The position numbers were made by a program, and so were the translations under genes. Shown in pieces: positions 53,774 to 64,000 of a DNA stretch of 64,000 nt. The DNA is from Simmondsia chinensis (Eukaryota > Streptophyta > Magnoliopsida > Caryophyllales > Simmondsiaceae), in assembly GCA_018398585.1 (NCBI GenBank), contig JAGTTD010000005.1:38566750-38630749 (forward strand). Reading direction: 5' to 3'. Numbering within the stretch: the stretch's first letter is position 1; each line of letters opens with the position of its first letter. Below the pieces are notes generated by a model, which searched no databases, was not told the origin of the DNA, and was given only the letters and a program-made list of their open reading frames with translations.

Positions 53774-54364
53774 TAGGGATGGCAATGGGCCGGGTAAAAC
53801 CCACTACCCGCGGGTACCTGCCCCGTTTGGGGCGGGTACGGGTATAAGTGGGGCGGGTAGTGGGTACGGGTTCGGTGTACCCGCCCCGTACCCGTCACGG
53901 GTATGGGGCGGGTACGGGTATAGTTTTGTACCCGCCTCGCTCCGCTCCATACCCGCCCTGCTCAACCTCATACCCGTCATACTTGGTTTATTTTGTACAT
54001 AATTAACCTTCAAATTAAAAAAATACGTGTTTAAATTTAATAACCTAAATTGTTTATCAATGTTATAAAAAAATATAATTGATTTTTAAAAGTAGTATTA
54101 AATAACTAATATGATCCGGTATAGATAATCATTTTCTACGCACATTAGAGAGGGTACGGGGCGGGTAATGCATACCCGTTGGATACCCGCGGGTAATGGG
54201 GCGGGTACGGGTATGAGTTTGTATCCGCCTGGACAGGTACGGGTATCCACTTTATACCCGTAGCGGGTAATGGGGCGGGTACGGGTATAGAATTTTGGTG
54301 GCGGGTACGAGTATGGAGGAGACACCCCCTGTACCCGCCCCGCCCCGCCCCATTGCCATCCCTA
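53774..54364. mobile_element. TAGGGATGG hAT-like MITE with perfect 8-bp TSD
   Basis: Ends are TAGGGATGGCAATGGGCCGG and GCCCCATTGCCATCCCTA. The exact 8-bp duplication CATATATG lies at 53766-53773 and 54365-54372. The arms are filled with CGGGTACGGGTATA and TACCCGC repeats around a 200-bp AT-rich centre. Open frames in both strands here are only translations of these repeats. Confidence 0.93.
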
Positions 54365-54372
54365 CATATATG

Positions 54373-55300
54373 TGTTATTTAGAAGGCTTTAGTGAAGGAG
54401 CCGATACAAACAAGAACAAGGATCCAGTGCATTTGTTTTCATAAACGCATATATTTTGCTATAGTTAGCAACTTTTAAATTATTTATATGCATATAACTT
54501 TACAAAATGGATTATAAACCTCTGTTCTTGATGTGACGCAATATACAAGCTATCTTGTCATTATCAAAAAAAAGAAAAGAAAAATAGAGGCCATCTCGGT
54601 GTTGCATGTTAATTGATCAAACCGAAGGTACCAACTAGATCAGTTTGTAAAGTTTCTAGAAGTTGTTGTCCAAGACCTAAAACCAAAACATTTGTGGAGA
54701 GGGATTTAAGGGAATTTTGGGGAGCTAGCCCCTTTTGCAGCCCTTGTGGTTTTCTTACTTGCGTTAAAAAAAATTTAGAGGCCCTATATTTTATGCCTTA
54801 ATTTTTAAAGCCTTAATTGTTAATATTATTAAGTTTTATAATTAAAGTTTTTATAATAAGTTGTATTATTATTATGCTGTTAAGAGAAATTTTATTTATT
54901 TATGAAGGGTCTCGTTAAAAAACTCACTTAGGATCCCGAAATTGTCAAGACTAGTGTTGCAAGGAATAGTTTCATGTAGGTCCCAATTCAACAGTTATAA
55001 TGGAGTCTTTCATAAATATTATTTTTTTTAAGCAACATTAACACTAATTAAATGAATAAAAACTTTATAATATAAGGGCTCAAAAATTTGGGAGCCCTAA
55101 GCAGTACGATCTTGGCTGGACCTATCAAGGGCCTTGTCAAATTTCACGATTAACATTCCGAATGTACCAAAATGGCATGGTTAGTGATGACTATTGATGT
55201 TCTCCTTACCTTCTAAAAGAAAAAAAAGGTTAACTTTGAGTGCTTGTGGTTCGTTGTCTTACATAAATAGTCTCATATCTAATCAAATTTATTTGATATC
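54373..55300. other. Spacer with no gene identified
   Basis: AT-rich. 54630-54800 has a short open frame without recognisable motifs. A GGGCTCAAAAATTTGGGAGC stretch near 55075 resembles 8775-8800. Confidence 0.3.
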
Positions 55301-55500
55301 GTTTTTTATTTTAATTTTGGTTTTGGAAATTGAAAATCATATTTTGTAAAAAGTTCTTTCTTCTAATTTCTTCTTTTCAATTTTTACAAGAAAAAACCAA
55401 AAACCAGAAAAGACTACTTTTAAAACTAATTTTTAGTTTGGCAAAAATTTAAAAGCAATAAAAAAAAAAAAAAAAAAAAAATCAAACATGCCCTAAAACG
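55300..55500. repeat. Fold-back MITE, TTTTGGTTTTGG / CCAAAAACC type
   Basis: Left half AATTTTGGTTTTGGAAATTG; right half AAGAAAAAACCAAAAACCAG and TTTTTAGTTTGGCAAAAATT, ending AATCAAACATGCCCTAAAAC. Same group as 13322-13560 and 61765-61960. Confidence 0.5.
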
Positions 55501-55529
55501 CTTAGATGAAAATGACATGGGCCACTCAC

Positions 55530-55710
55530 CAAGGTTGTGCTCTAGTGGTATGAGGCAATTGAGGAGATAGAGTGTTGCTGTAGATCAAAAGGTTTGGAAT
55601 TCGGTTCCTCCCTTAAACCTCTCTCTGAAGAATCCTTGACTTAACTGACTCTTTGGTGTGTGGATCGCCGCATGAGTTACGGTCTACCGAATAATCAGAT
55701 TCCTCGTTAG
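55530..55710 (+). mobile_element. tRNA-derived SINE with CTCGTTAGCAAAAAAA end
   Basis: TTGTGCTCTAGTGGTATGAG is box-A-like and GGTTTGGAATTCGGTTCC a decayed box B. The body ends ACGGTCTACCGAATAATCAG, ATTCCTCGTTAGCAAAAAAA. The same terminus occurs at 17215-17250. Target duplication was not located. Confidence 0.55.
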
Positions 55711-55919
55711 CAAAAAAACGGCGCAGGCCTTAGGAACAGCTTAATTGGGCATTAGGTTTGAGCTGACAAAATAGAGCCTTCCAACGGTAACATTCAATTC
55801 AAATTGGGCTTCAAACGGTAAAGCCCACATTTGAAATTGCATTCTAATCCAATGCAAATTGGTTCCTGCTCGGTATCAATGGCAATCAACGGGCACAAAC
55901 TCAATGGCAATTCAAATTG

Positions 55920-56238
55920 GGCTTCAACGGGCTCATCGTTCATACTCATATTCGTCACCTAAATTTATATCTATACCTGTCCAGTTATCCGACATATATA
56001 ATTGAATAATAGATACCATATTCATACTAACGGATACAAACTCATATACATAATCGCCTCATTACTTGCGGGTATCCAAAGGGTCTTTAATACTAACCAC
56101 ATACTCGTCCCATACCCATCCCAGTATATATACCAAAAATTATCCATACTCGCCCTCATTCATTATATACTTCTCTTATTTAGAGTTTAATAATATATTG
56201 TTATAGCATTTATAAATAAATTAGATAATTAAGTTAAA

Positions 56239-56275
<37 letters not shown>

Positions 56276-56572
56276 TTTAATTGTCAATTAGATACAAATT
56301 GAAGTGGGTGTGAGACAGGTATGGTGGGTATAAATGAGACAAGGTAGATATAGTATAACATTACACTTGTACTCGCCTCATACAAACAATAACAACCCAG
56401 TGGTTCACAAAGGTTCTCGCGAAAGCATGGTCTGGGAGGGTATGTTGTATGCAATCTTACCCTACAAAGTATTACTCTGTAAAGAGATTATTATTAATAT
56501 CCAATCGATACTCGCTACTCAGCTCACTTGCACTTCATACCCATCCAAATAAAACGAATACCAACAAATAAT
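55920..56572. repeat. Decayed TAGGGATGG-family MITE with a nested SINE 3' domain
   Basis: TATCTATACCTGTCCAGTTA, GCGGGTATCCAAAGGG, ATACCCATCCCAGTATATAT and CTCGCTACTCAGCTCACTTG are degraded arms of the CGGGTA element. At 56385-56490 (minus strand) AGAGTAATACTTTGTAGGGT, AAGATTGCATACAACATACC, CTCCCAGACC, CACTGGGTTGTTATTG is a TTG-SINE 3' domain inserted in it. An AT microsatellite lies at 56243-56271. Confidence 0.55.
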
Positions 56573-57098
56573 AAATTTTAGGTTATTTACATTTTAGTAC
56601 CACATCGTTTTTGAAACTAATAAAAAGGACTCTGACCTTTTTGAATTAATAAAAATGATCCTAAATTTTTGTCATATTAATAAAAAGGTCCTTCTTCAAT
56701 GTGATGACATCATTTTCTATCAACAGATCTGATGTGACAACTATTTTTTTTAGTAATGCTATAATAAAATGATAAAAATACCTGTCAATACCATAACTAC
56801 TATTTTATAAGCATGAAATTCAAGATATTATATTGTGTATAAACTATCTGTTTTAACTTAATTTGCTTAAAAATATGGTTATTGAAGAATATTTTTGTCA
56901 TTTTAGTATAACATTAATAGAAACATTGTTGACATGTGAACTGTATTAACAGAAAATGACGTCGTCACACGGGATAAGGGTCTTTTTATTAATACAATAA
57001 AAAATTAAATGCCTTTTTAATAATTCAAAAACAACATGCTCCGTTTTATTATTTTTAAAAATATTAAAATACTAAAATATAAATAATCTTAAATTTTA
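56572..57098. repeat. Fold-back MITE with long arms upstream of the PMI1-related gene
   Basis: The left arm (TTTACATTTTAGTACCACAT, CGTTTTTGAAACTAATAAAA, GATGTGATGACATCATTTTC region) is mirrored by the right arm (AGAAAATGACGTCGTCACAC, TTTTTATTAATACAATAAAA, ACAACATGCTCCGTTTTATT) for roughly 200 bp per side. Non-coding. It ends about 540 bp before the start codon of the next gene. Confidence 0.7.
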
Positions 57099-57244
57099 CC
57101 TACTTTATTATCATCCCTAATTGTTATTGTGTTAGTCAACTTTGTTGACCTACCAAAGTTTCCTCAAGTCGACCAAGAACAACTACTGAACAAAAAGAAC
57201 ACAAAATCTCTCAACTTTCAGGCAAATGATTTGTTCTTCAAGTT

Positions 57245-57249
<5 letters not shown>

Positions 57250-57275
<26 letters not shown>

Positions 57276-57276
57276 T
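57250..57276 (+). repeat. TC microsatellite in the likely 5' leader or promoter
   Basis: An uninterrupted CT/TC run about 365 bp before the start codon of the PMI1-related gene. Pyrimidine patches of this kind are frequent near plant transcription starts. Confidence 0.85.
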
Positions 57277-57640
57277 CCTGTCAAATACTCGATTACCCAT
57301 TAATTATCTAACCCAAATTTGTACCTCTAACCCTATTTCATTGCTTTTTATTTCATCGGTAATAACGAAGAAGCTTCTCAAAAGTGGAAATCGCCAAAAT
57401 CTGTAAGAATCTGTGTCTGTTACTCTCATGCGATGCAAGAGCACATTAAAGTTATCTTTTTTTTGCTTTTGAGTTGATATTATCATCACAAAAAATGATG
57501 TGAAACTACAATCTTATTGAGGCAATAACAATAACATTTCCCCTTTGATTTTGTTTGCTGTAGTGTGAGATTTTGATTGCAATAGGGAATATGTATGTGA
57601 AAGTAGATTGATTTTACTGGTGGATTGTGCTTTGTTTTGG

Positions 57641-60600
57641 ATGGAGAAGAAGATGTTACCGAAGTTAGAATTTGGGAACCCAGATGAGAATGATTCAAAT
57701 AATGGGCATTTGTTGCGTGACATTGAAGAGATAAGTAAAGCCCTTTATTTGAAAAAGAACCCAAAAAATGTTTTGATTTCTTCATCCAATTTTGGGTTCA
57801 GATCAGCAGAAAAATCCCATTTAGATGGTTTCAGATCAAGCCCAAGTTTGAGTTCGAGTTCAAGTTTAGTTGATGATAAATGGTTGCCTAAGGAAAAGAA
57901 ACAGTCAATTTGGACGTGGAAACCTCTCAAGGCATTATCCCATATAAGGCATAAAAAGTTCAGTTGTTCTTTCTTTTGCCATGTTCATTCCATTCAGAAT
58001 TTGCCTTCCGATTTCGATGGTCTTAGTATGAGTGTGCACTGGAAGAAGGGTGATATTCTGAAAACTCTTCCGATGAAAGTTGCTAATGGATTGGCTGAAT
58101 TTGAGGAAACATTGATGAAAATATGTACAGTTTATGGTACTAAGAATGGGCCCAAGAATTTTGTCAAGTATGATCCTAAGCTCTTTTTGCTTTACCCTTC
58201 TGTGATTGGAGCAGGAGAATTTGATATTGGGAAGCATTGGATCGATTTGACGAGGTTGCTTCCTCTTACAATAGATGAGTTGGAGGAAGATAGGTGCTCC
58301 GGGAAGTGGTCAACGAGCTTTAAGCTTGCGGGCGAGGCCAAAGGTGCTATATTGCATGTTAGTTTTGGATTTGTCGTATTGAAGGATGGTGTGTTTGAAT
58401 TACGCAATGATGTGAAATTACTCCATTTCGTGAACTCGAAAAGTAATGAGTTCAGCACATCAAACGGTGACACCGATTCTATCTATGGAAAGAGAAATAG
58501 CTCGCTAAGGCGGGTGGGGAGTGTTCCAAGCCGCTTACACAATGCTTCTCTTGATACATCTCAGTGCCTAGATGTGAAGACTCTTCCTCAAGGTTGGCTT
58601 AATCGTAGCTGTGATTTTTCTAGTGCTGTTGATCTCTTATATCGAAAGCTTGAACAGGAGAACATTGGTGGGGCAGTAAAATTGGATTCCTGTAAATTGG
58701 TGTCTGACTCGTTCCGTAGTTCTTTAAAAGATGTCGTTGTGAATGAATCTGACGATGATGATGATTTTACAGTGATCGAGGATGGGGTAGAATTAGAATG
58801 CTCCTCAAAGGAAGAGTTGAAATTAGAACAATCTTCAGTGAGTGGTCTTGATGTCTCTTCTGTAGAAGTAATTGACATTAAACAGATCTTTAAGGATGAA
58901 GGGGTTGCATCAGATGAGGAGACAAAGCTTAATGTGAAAGGTTCGGTCGCTGGTGGTTATATGAATGATAGTCAAACGAATAATCACGGTTATGTGTGCA
59001 AAATGGAATCAAATATGGAAGAATCTGTCCTGGATTTTCATGACATGATCATTTCAGAACTTTCAGAATTGGAGTTGCCAATGGATGAGTGTGAATTTAT
59101 CAGAAACAAAATCCCCGAGGACCTTGAAATAAATTCTCAAGGAATCACAATGGCGAGATCATTGAGCTTAAATGACAGAGAAAATGCCGTTGCAGATGAG
59201 TTTCTTCGTCTCGTGCTACATGACAATAGTCCATCTCCCTCATCTCCCAATAGTGATTCAGAGTCCCCAAGAGAGCGTCTTCTAAAAGAGTTCGAAAAGG
59301 ATGTGATTGCAAATGGCAGCTTCCCTTTTGATTGTGATGCACAAGCAGAGGCTGAATCTGAATCTGATCACACGGTTTCAGGTGTCTCATTTTCAAAGGA
59401 TTTTTTTATGGGAGTTGAACTTTCTCCTATCCTCCTATCTGAGCAAAGTGCTAATCCGCCATCAAAAACTAAAACAAAGGCAAAAATGCTTGAACGCTTA
59501 GAGACCCAGTCACTAATGCAAAGATGGGGTTTGAATGAGGATGCCTTTCAGAGATCCCCGAAAAACGCCACTGGTGGATTTGGGAGTCCAATTTTTGTTC
59601 CTCTTAGTGAACCAATGGAGTTGCCACCTCTTGGAGAGGGATTAGGCTCACTTCTTTCAACGAAGGATGGAGGTCTTTTGCGGTCCATGAGTTCCAGGCT
59701 CTTCAGAAACGCGAAGAACGGTGGTACTCTGATTATGCAAGCTTCTAAACCTGTTGTGCTACCTGCACAGATGGGTTCTTGTGTCATGGAGATATTACAG
59801 TGTATGGCGTCAACTGGCGTGGAACAATTGTCTGAGCAAGTAAAGAAGCTGATGCCTTTGCAAGAGGTTTCTGGTAAGATAGTGCAGCAACTTGTATTGG
59901 AGGGTTCAACTGGTGTAAATTTGTCAGAAAGGTATCTGAACTGGTTACTTTTTCCCACTTCATTAGTTAAAAGGGCTTTTTTTTTGTTTTTAACAAAAAT
60001 CACCTTTATAAGTAGTCATTTTTCACTTAACCACCACAACTTTTCAGTTGTTTCAGAAAACCACCTTCAAAAGTATAAATATTATCAATCAATTGCCTAC
60101 ATTAATGCCATTAGGATTCCATCTGAGTTACACATGTTATTTTGCTTAGGTGATGTATAAAATTGGAGAAAACATAGAACTTGTTGGTTTTAGCTCAATT
60201 GATAAAGGATTACACTACTAAGGTGGCTCTATGCGCATGTTCGAATCTTTGTGCACACAAGCATCTAGTATGATTCGAACCTGTACATACAGACCATTTA
60301 AGGGTATATTGCTTTATTAAGTGAGCTCATACCTACATGTGTGCTTATCTTCCCTTTTTGGTATAAGAAAATGAAAAATTACACATCTAACCTCCACAAA
60401 AAAACTAATGGTGTCATTGTAGGTGGCTGATAGAAAAAATTTAAACTTTTGAATATGGTTTTCTGGAAAATTGGAAAGTTGTGGTCTTTTAAGTGAAACA
60501 TGTCTACTTCTAGAAGTGCTTTTATGTAAAAATTCCCAGTTAAAATTCAATTTTAGAATTTACTTGTTAATATGCTTTAGTTCTTTGCTGTGCAGATCTC

Positions 60601-61583
60601 CTTTTCCATGGCATGAAGGCGATATCAAGTCAGAATCCAAGGGATCTTCGCATGTTCCAAGCTGTAGCAATGCTGATTGTAGTTCCTCATGCACTGACAA
60701 GCAAGAACAGTACAAGTCCATCAAAGATCTCACTCCTTTTGTGATGGACAATATCGAAGTCCTTTTAATTGAAGGTCTAAGGATACAATCTGACACGTCT
60801 GATCTAGAGGCTCCTTCAAGCATTAATCTTAATTCTATAAGTAGAGTACAGAGGATTATGGATTCTGATACATCTTTGGAACCGGATGTTAGCAGTAACG
60901 GTGATAGAATTGAAACATTGATGGATCTTTCTATATCACTAGATGAGTGGCTGAGGCTGGATTCTGGGGATTTTGATGGTGAAGATAATATCGGAGACCG
61001 TATCGTAAAAGTCCTAGCAGCGCATCATGGCAAAACGAGTGTTTCTTCTAATAGAAACTTCACGGGAGATAAAGATGGTGAAAATGAATCGGGTTTGTTG
61101 GGAAACGAACTAACAATAGCTTTAAGAATGCAGCTTAGAGACCCACATCGAAATTATGAACTAGTTGGTGCCCCAATGCTTGCTTTCATCGTCGTAGAGC
61201 GGCTCTACATAGAGGAGAATCAATGTAAATGCCCCGAGACTCAAGATGAAATTGCTACAAAGCGCATTAACAGTTTCAAAATTCATGAAGCTCATGTTGC
61301 AGGATTGAATTCAGGGCCTACTAATGGAGATTTTTGGGCCACCCAAAGACAACAACAATCAGGATCAAGATGGTTGCTTGCTAGTGGGATGAACCAGAAC
61401 AGTAGTTGTCAGAATTCAAACTCAAAGGCGATATCTCGACTATCCTCGAAAGTACTGAGGAAATCTCGATATGGGCACCGTTTATGGAGCATTTCTAGTG
61501 GTTTCAACGGCGCTGGAGCTGAATGGAACAACTCGATTGAACACGAAGCTCTTATTCGGAATCCGGACATTGTTTATTTCTGA
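57641..61583 (+). CDS. PLASTID MOVEMENT IMPAIRED 1-RELATED-type protein (NT-C2 domain), two exons
   Basis: Exons are 57641-59931 and 60596-61583 (2291 and 988 nt). The donor AAAG/GTATCT and the acceptor TGTGCAG/ATCT keep the frame, giving 1092 residues. The ATG at 57641 is preferred because the frame upstream has only TTG before a stop. Features: a SIWTWKPLKALSHIRHKKF lead-in and NT-C2 (EEIG1/EHBP1-type) domain at about 100-250 (FSCSFFCHVHSIQNLPSDFD, GLAEFEETL); an acidic linker (DDDDDFTVIEDGVEL) before about 400; a conserved block near 690-765 (LIMQASKPVVLPAQMGS, ILQCMASTGVEQLSEQVKKL, PLQEVSGKIVQQ); and in exon 2 IEVLLIEGLRIQSDTSDLEAP, LRMQLRDPHRNYELVGAPML and RNPDIV at the end. PMI1 family proteins act in the cytoplasm and plasma-membrane periphery in actin-dependent chloroplast and nuclear positioning. 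This longer form matches the PMIR group rather than PMI1 itself (family knowledge). No frame break was found. Confidence 0.9.
59963..60547. repeat. Fold-back MITE filling the intron of the PMI1-related gene
   Basis: The left arm (AACAAAAATCACCTTTATAA, TTTTTCACTTAACCACCACA, ACTTTTCAGTTGTTTCAGAA, AACCACC) is the inverted form of the right arm (GGTGGCTGATAGAAAAAATT, GGTTTTCTGGAAAATTGGAA, AGTTGTGGTCTTTTAAGTGA). It makes up about 88 percent of the 664-bp intron. A half copy lies at 7440-7560. Confidence 0.75.
60185..60312 (+). mobile_element. Possible tRNA-derived SINE nested in the intronic MITE
   Basis: GGTTTTAGCTCAATTGATAA is box-A-like and ATGTTCGAATCTTTG is box-B-like, about 35 bp apart, in a tRNA-Lys-like order, followed by CAGACCATTTAAGG. 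No cloverleaf closes, so it is not a tRNA gene. Confidence 0.45.
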
Positions 61584-62205
61584 AGAATCCAAGTGATCAA
61601 AAGAAAATGCATGACATTTTATACGGCAATTTTATCAGGTATTTTGTTTAGTTTCACTGTTCTATTTACAGTATTGAAGACACGGTATATCTGTATAGAA
61701 TTGGTACCGAATATATGCTGCTGGTGGAAGTATGTGCAGCTTGCTTAGTAGAAAACTAGTAAAAATCTTAGGGCCTGTTTGGTGTCATTTTCTGTTTGTA
61801 ATTTTTGGTTTTCTACCTTTAGGTTTTTTCCTACTTTGAGTGAAAATTGAAAACAGGAAACCAAAAACGAGAAAAACTGGCTTTCGAAACCTTGTTTTTA
61901 GTTTCTTAGAAACCAAATACTACAAATAAAAAACGATACCAAACATACTCGTGGTAACTTATACATGGGCATAGTTTAGGATGGATGATTTTGTGTGATA
62001 GATGTAAATGGATCAACAAATTTCAGTGATGATGTTATTTATCTCCATAAGCAGATCACTGTTTGCTCTTATGTAGTTAATTGATTACGCAAATTTTTTT
62101 TATAGTGAACTAACGATGAAAACTTCTGCAGATGATCTAATTTATCTATGTTTGCTTTTGACCCAGAATACCTGTTAAATTTGGCAGATTCTTCTGTTCA
62201 TCCTC
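61584..62205. other. 3' flank of the PMI1-related gene, with a MITE at 61765-61960
   Basis: 61765-61960 starts GGGCCTGTTTGGTGTCATTT and ends ACGATACCAAACATACTC, an inverted pair. The interior has T-rich (TTTTTGGTTTTCTACC) and A-rich (GAAACCAAAAACGAGAAAAA) halves. The first 180 bp are probable 3' UTR; no clear poly-A signal can be chosen. Confidence 0.5.
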
Positions 62206-62212
62206 CTTTACA

Positions 62213-62519
62213 TGGGGGTGCTGGCTTGGCTCGGCTTGTCAAATGCTCAGGCTCAGCTGAGCTCGAACCTGGCTCGGTGAGCTTCAAACTAAACATTCAA
62301 TTTTTGGACTCATTTACGCTCAATCTAGGCTCATTTCATCTCAGGCTTGGCTCATTTAAGCTCTAGCTTGGCTTAGTAGGCTCAGATTAGGCTTGATTTG
62401 ACATATTTAAGCTAATAAATTTTATTAAGCTAAGGCTCGTTTAGACTTGCGAGCCTACGAGCTCGAGCTTTGTTGGTTCGGGCTCGGCTCGGTTCAAGCT
62501 TGGCTCACTTACACCCCTA
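62213..62519. mobile_element. GAGCTC-rich hAT-like MITE
   Basis: Starts TGGGGGTGCTGGCTTGGCTC and ends TTGGCTCACTTACACCCCTA. The interior (GAGCTCGAACCTGGCTCGGT, ATATTTAAGCTAATAAATTT, GAGCTCGAGCTTTGTTGG) matches the family. The 8-bp flanks do not match. Confidence 0.75.
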
Positions 62520-62642
62520 AACTGCTTAATAGTTTAATTTGAGCTTTGAAAATTATTAAATCCCTTTCTGTAAGATAGTTTCTGAAGTCATTAAATTCTT
62601 TGTTTAGAAGTACTTTGTTGATTGGTCTAGGTAAATCCACGT

Positions 62643-62690
62643 GGATATTTTGTAACGTTGGTTTGAGGATATTTTGTAACGTTGGTTTGA
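62643..62690 (+). repeat. Two-copy direct repeat of 24 bp
   Basis: GATATTTTGTAACGTTGGTT plus TGAG occurs twice head to tail. A recent local duplication in spacer DNA. Confidence 0.85.
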
Positions 62691-62699
62691 GGCTCCGAA

Positions 62700-63735
62700 A
62701 TTGTCAGGGTCGGCCATGTGGTGCTCACTCAGCGCCAACTCCATGGGATTGGTAGGGGCTTGATGAATTTAACATGGCATTAAAGCGCGTTGTTGATAAT
62801 TGGCAATTGCTTAACACATCGAGAGCTTTTGGGCTTAGGCCTTCCTCGACTCAAGGGGTACACTTGATCGATTGGGCACGTGGAGGCTATGTCTTAGCGT
62901 CCGGTTGGGAGAAGATTAACTAAAATTACTTTCTACGGTTCCCGGCAGGGATGCGTACATTTCACCCCTAACCTTGCTTTGGCGTGAGCCTTCGAGCACT
63001 AAATTTGGCAATGTTGGTTCCTAGGCCACGGCTTCCTCTTAGGGTTTCAGATAGAGTTCCTATTGATTGAGTGAGTTGTTTATCCACTAAACAACCTTTT
63101 GAGAAGACCGAGACAAGAATCACTAGCTACATACCCTTCTGCACTTTGTCTCAAGATCAAAGATCTCTCCACTTGTTGGGCTTTCTGTGTGGAGCCTCAT
63201 TTTATGCTATTATGGGCTTAGTCCATGGAGCGAAAATGGACTGGCAGATGCCCTTTGACTCTCTATGGGCGTCCGGTGGCGAAGCCCCGGGGAAAAATCA
63301 TTTGGGCCTTGATTTGGGCCCAGATGGAGGCCCAAGCCCATTTTGGCAATTTTAGTTGGAGAAATTAGAGCTTCCTTTTGTGCGCTTATTTAAATCCTGT
63401 TTAGGATTTGAAAGAGTAGAACGAAATTGGAAGAACTTTCTGTAAAACTTCCAAAGCAGTAAGCTATCCCAGCAACTTCATGGACACGGGCATTTTAAGC
63501 CGACCTAGGTAAATCTTGCGTGTTTGATTTTATGCTTTAGTTAAATCTTTCGCTGTGTTTAGCGATTGCATTGGCTAACAATATCAAGGAGTCGAATCAT
63601 TAAATTTTTTCTTATAAATAAATATAGAATAAATTTCAGTTAAATAAAACAATATAGTACACTCCAGTATGAACAATGTCAATTATGTAATAGTTGGTTG
63701 GATATGTAGCGGGCATTGTGTTAGGTAAAGAATTT
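62700..63735. other. Spacer with SINE-tail and LTR-like traces
   Basis: 62935-63010 has TACGGTTCCCGGCAGGGATG, CGTACATTTCACCCC and TTGGCGTGAGCC, a decayed TTG-SINE 3' domain. 63400-63590 (GAAAGAGTAGAACGAAATTG, CATTTTAAGCCGACCTAGGT, CGCTGTGTTTAGCGATTGCA) resembles the end of an LTR but has no primer site I can confirm. The open frame at 63071-63355 has no recognisable domain. Confidence 0.3.
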
Positions 63736-63739
63736 ATTA

Positions 63740-64000
63740 GATTTTAGGGAAATTATCACCGAGGTCTGGGGATTTATTATTTACGCATCTTGATATTGAT
63801 ATATATAATGAGGTATTTTAAGGTATAAAAGATTATCACTTAAGTACCTGAAGTTTTAAGATTTTAGCACCTTTTAGCGAAATTTGATATATTTTTGTTG
63901 AAAAATGCGAAAGTGAAATATGATTCCGATATTATGTGAGTATTTTCATTAGAATTTGATGATTTTTAACCAAAAGCCGCTAACACGAAACATGATTGTG
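63740..64000. repeat. Dispersed repeat shared with the TRIAP1-like intron, cut by window end
   Basis: GATTATCACTTAAGTACCTG, TTTTAGCGAAATTTGATATA, GTGAAATATGATTCCGATAT and AGAATTTGATGATTTTTAAC correspond in order to 48410-48590. The element continues beyond the window. Confidence 0.55.

Noticed and set aside
53754..54325. Open frames in the CGGGTA repeats (also 43365-43644)
   Set aside because: They are translations of short tandem words of MITE arms in several frames on both strands, with no domain.
59548..60003. Minus-strand open frame of 151 residues opposite the PMI1-related gene
   Set aside because: Shadow of the plus-strand exon, which has clear family motifs and correct splice sites.
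63071..63355. Possible 94-residue protein near window end
   Set aside because: No recognisable domain and repeat-like surroundings; left as spacer.

Overview
This is nuclear genomic DNA from a flowering plant, most likely a eudicot. The evidence is spliceosomal introns with GT..AG borders, a plant-only GRAS transcription factor, a plant-only PMI1-related protein, AT-rich intergenic DNA, and plant transposon classes (L1-type LINEs with zf-RVT and RNase H ends, hAT-like MITEs, SINEs ending in TTG repeats). The species cannot be fixed from the sequence. No prokaryotic, organellar or viral block was seen.

Only four protein genes are supported, all in the right half. They are a small proline-rich, probably GPI-anchored cell-wall-type protein (36709-37215, +); an intronless SCL23-like GRAS regulator (41427-42647, -); a three-exon twin-CX9C TRIAP1/Mdm35-like mitochondrial protein (48037-48871, +); and a two-exon PMI1-RELATED-type protein with an NT-C2 domain (57641-61583, +). 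They show no sign of working in one pathway.

The left half (1-36 kb) and the spacers are layered repeats. (1) There are six copies of a SINE whose 5' half is 5S rRNA and whose 3' half is a domain ending in TTG repeats, plus about ten pieces or copies with only the 3' domain. Six of these insertions carry 15-19 bp target-site duplications (TSDs). (2) About eleven copies of a GAGCTC-rich TAGGGG..CCCCTA element and five or six of a GGGCGGGTA-rich TAGGGATGG..CCATCCCTA element occur. Perfect or near-perfect 8-bp TSDs on several place both in the hAT class. (3) Many 5'-truncated LINE copies are present, including one of 1.2 kb with an 18-bp TSD and a 1.5-kb tandem array built from LINE 3' ends. (4) Fold-back MITEs, LTR remnants with primer-binding-site-like motifs, and simple repeats fill much of the rest.

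The strongest signals are the 5S-rRNA-headed SINE family, with its internal Pol III control region readable in several copies, its modular 3' domain and its variant tails; and the SCL23-like gene, whose last 14 codons and stop codon appear to come from a GAGCTC-rich hAT-like element that abuts its 3' end. Nesting gives relative ages: 5S-SINEs and 3'-domain SINEs sit inside older LINE RNase H fossils and inside an older 200-bp repeat upstream of the proline-rich protein gene.
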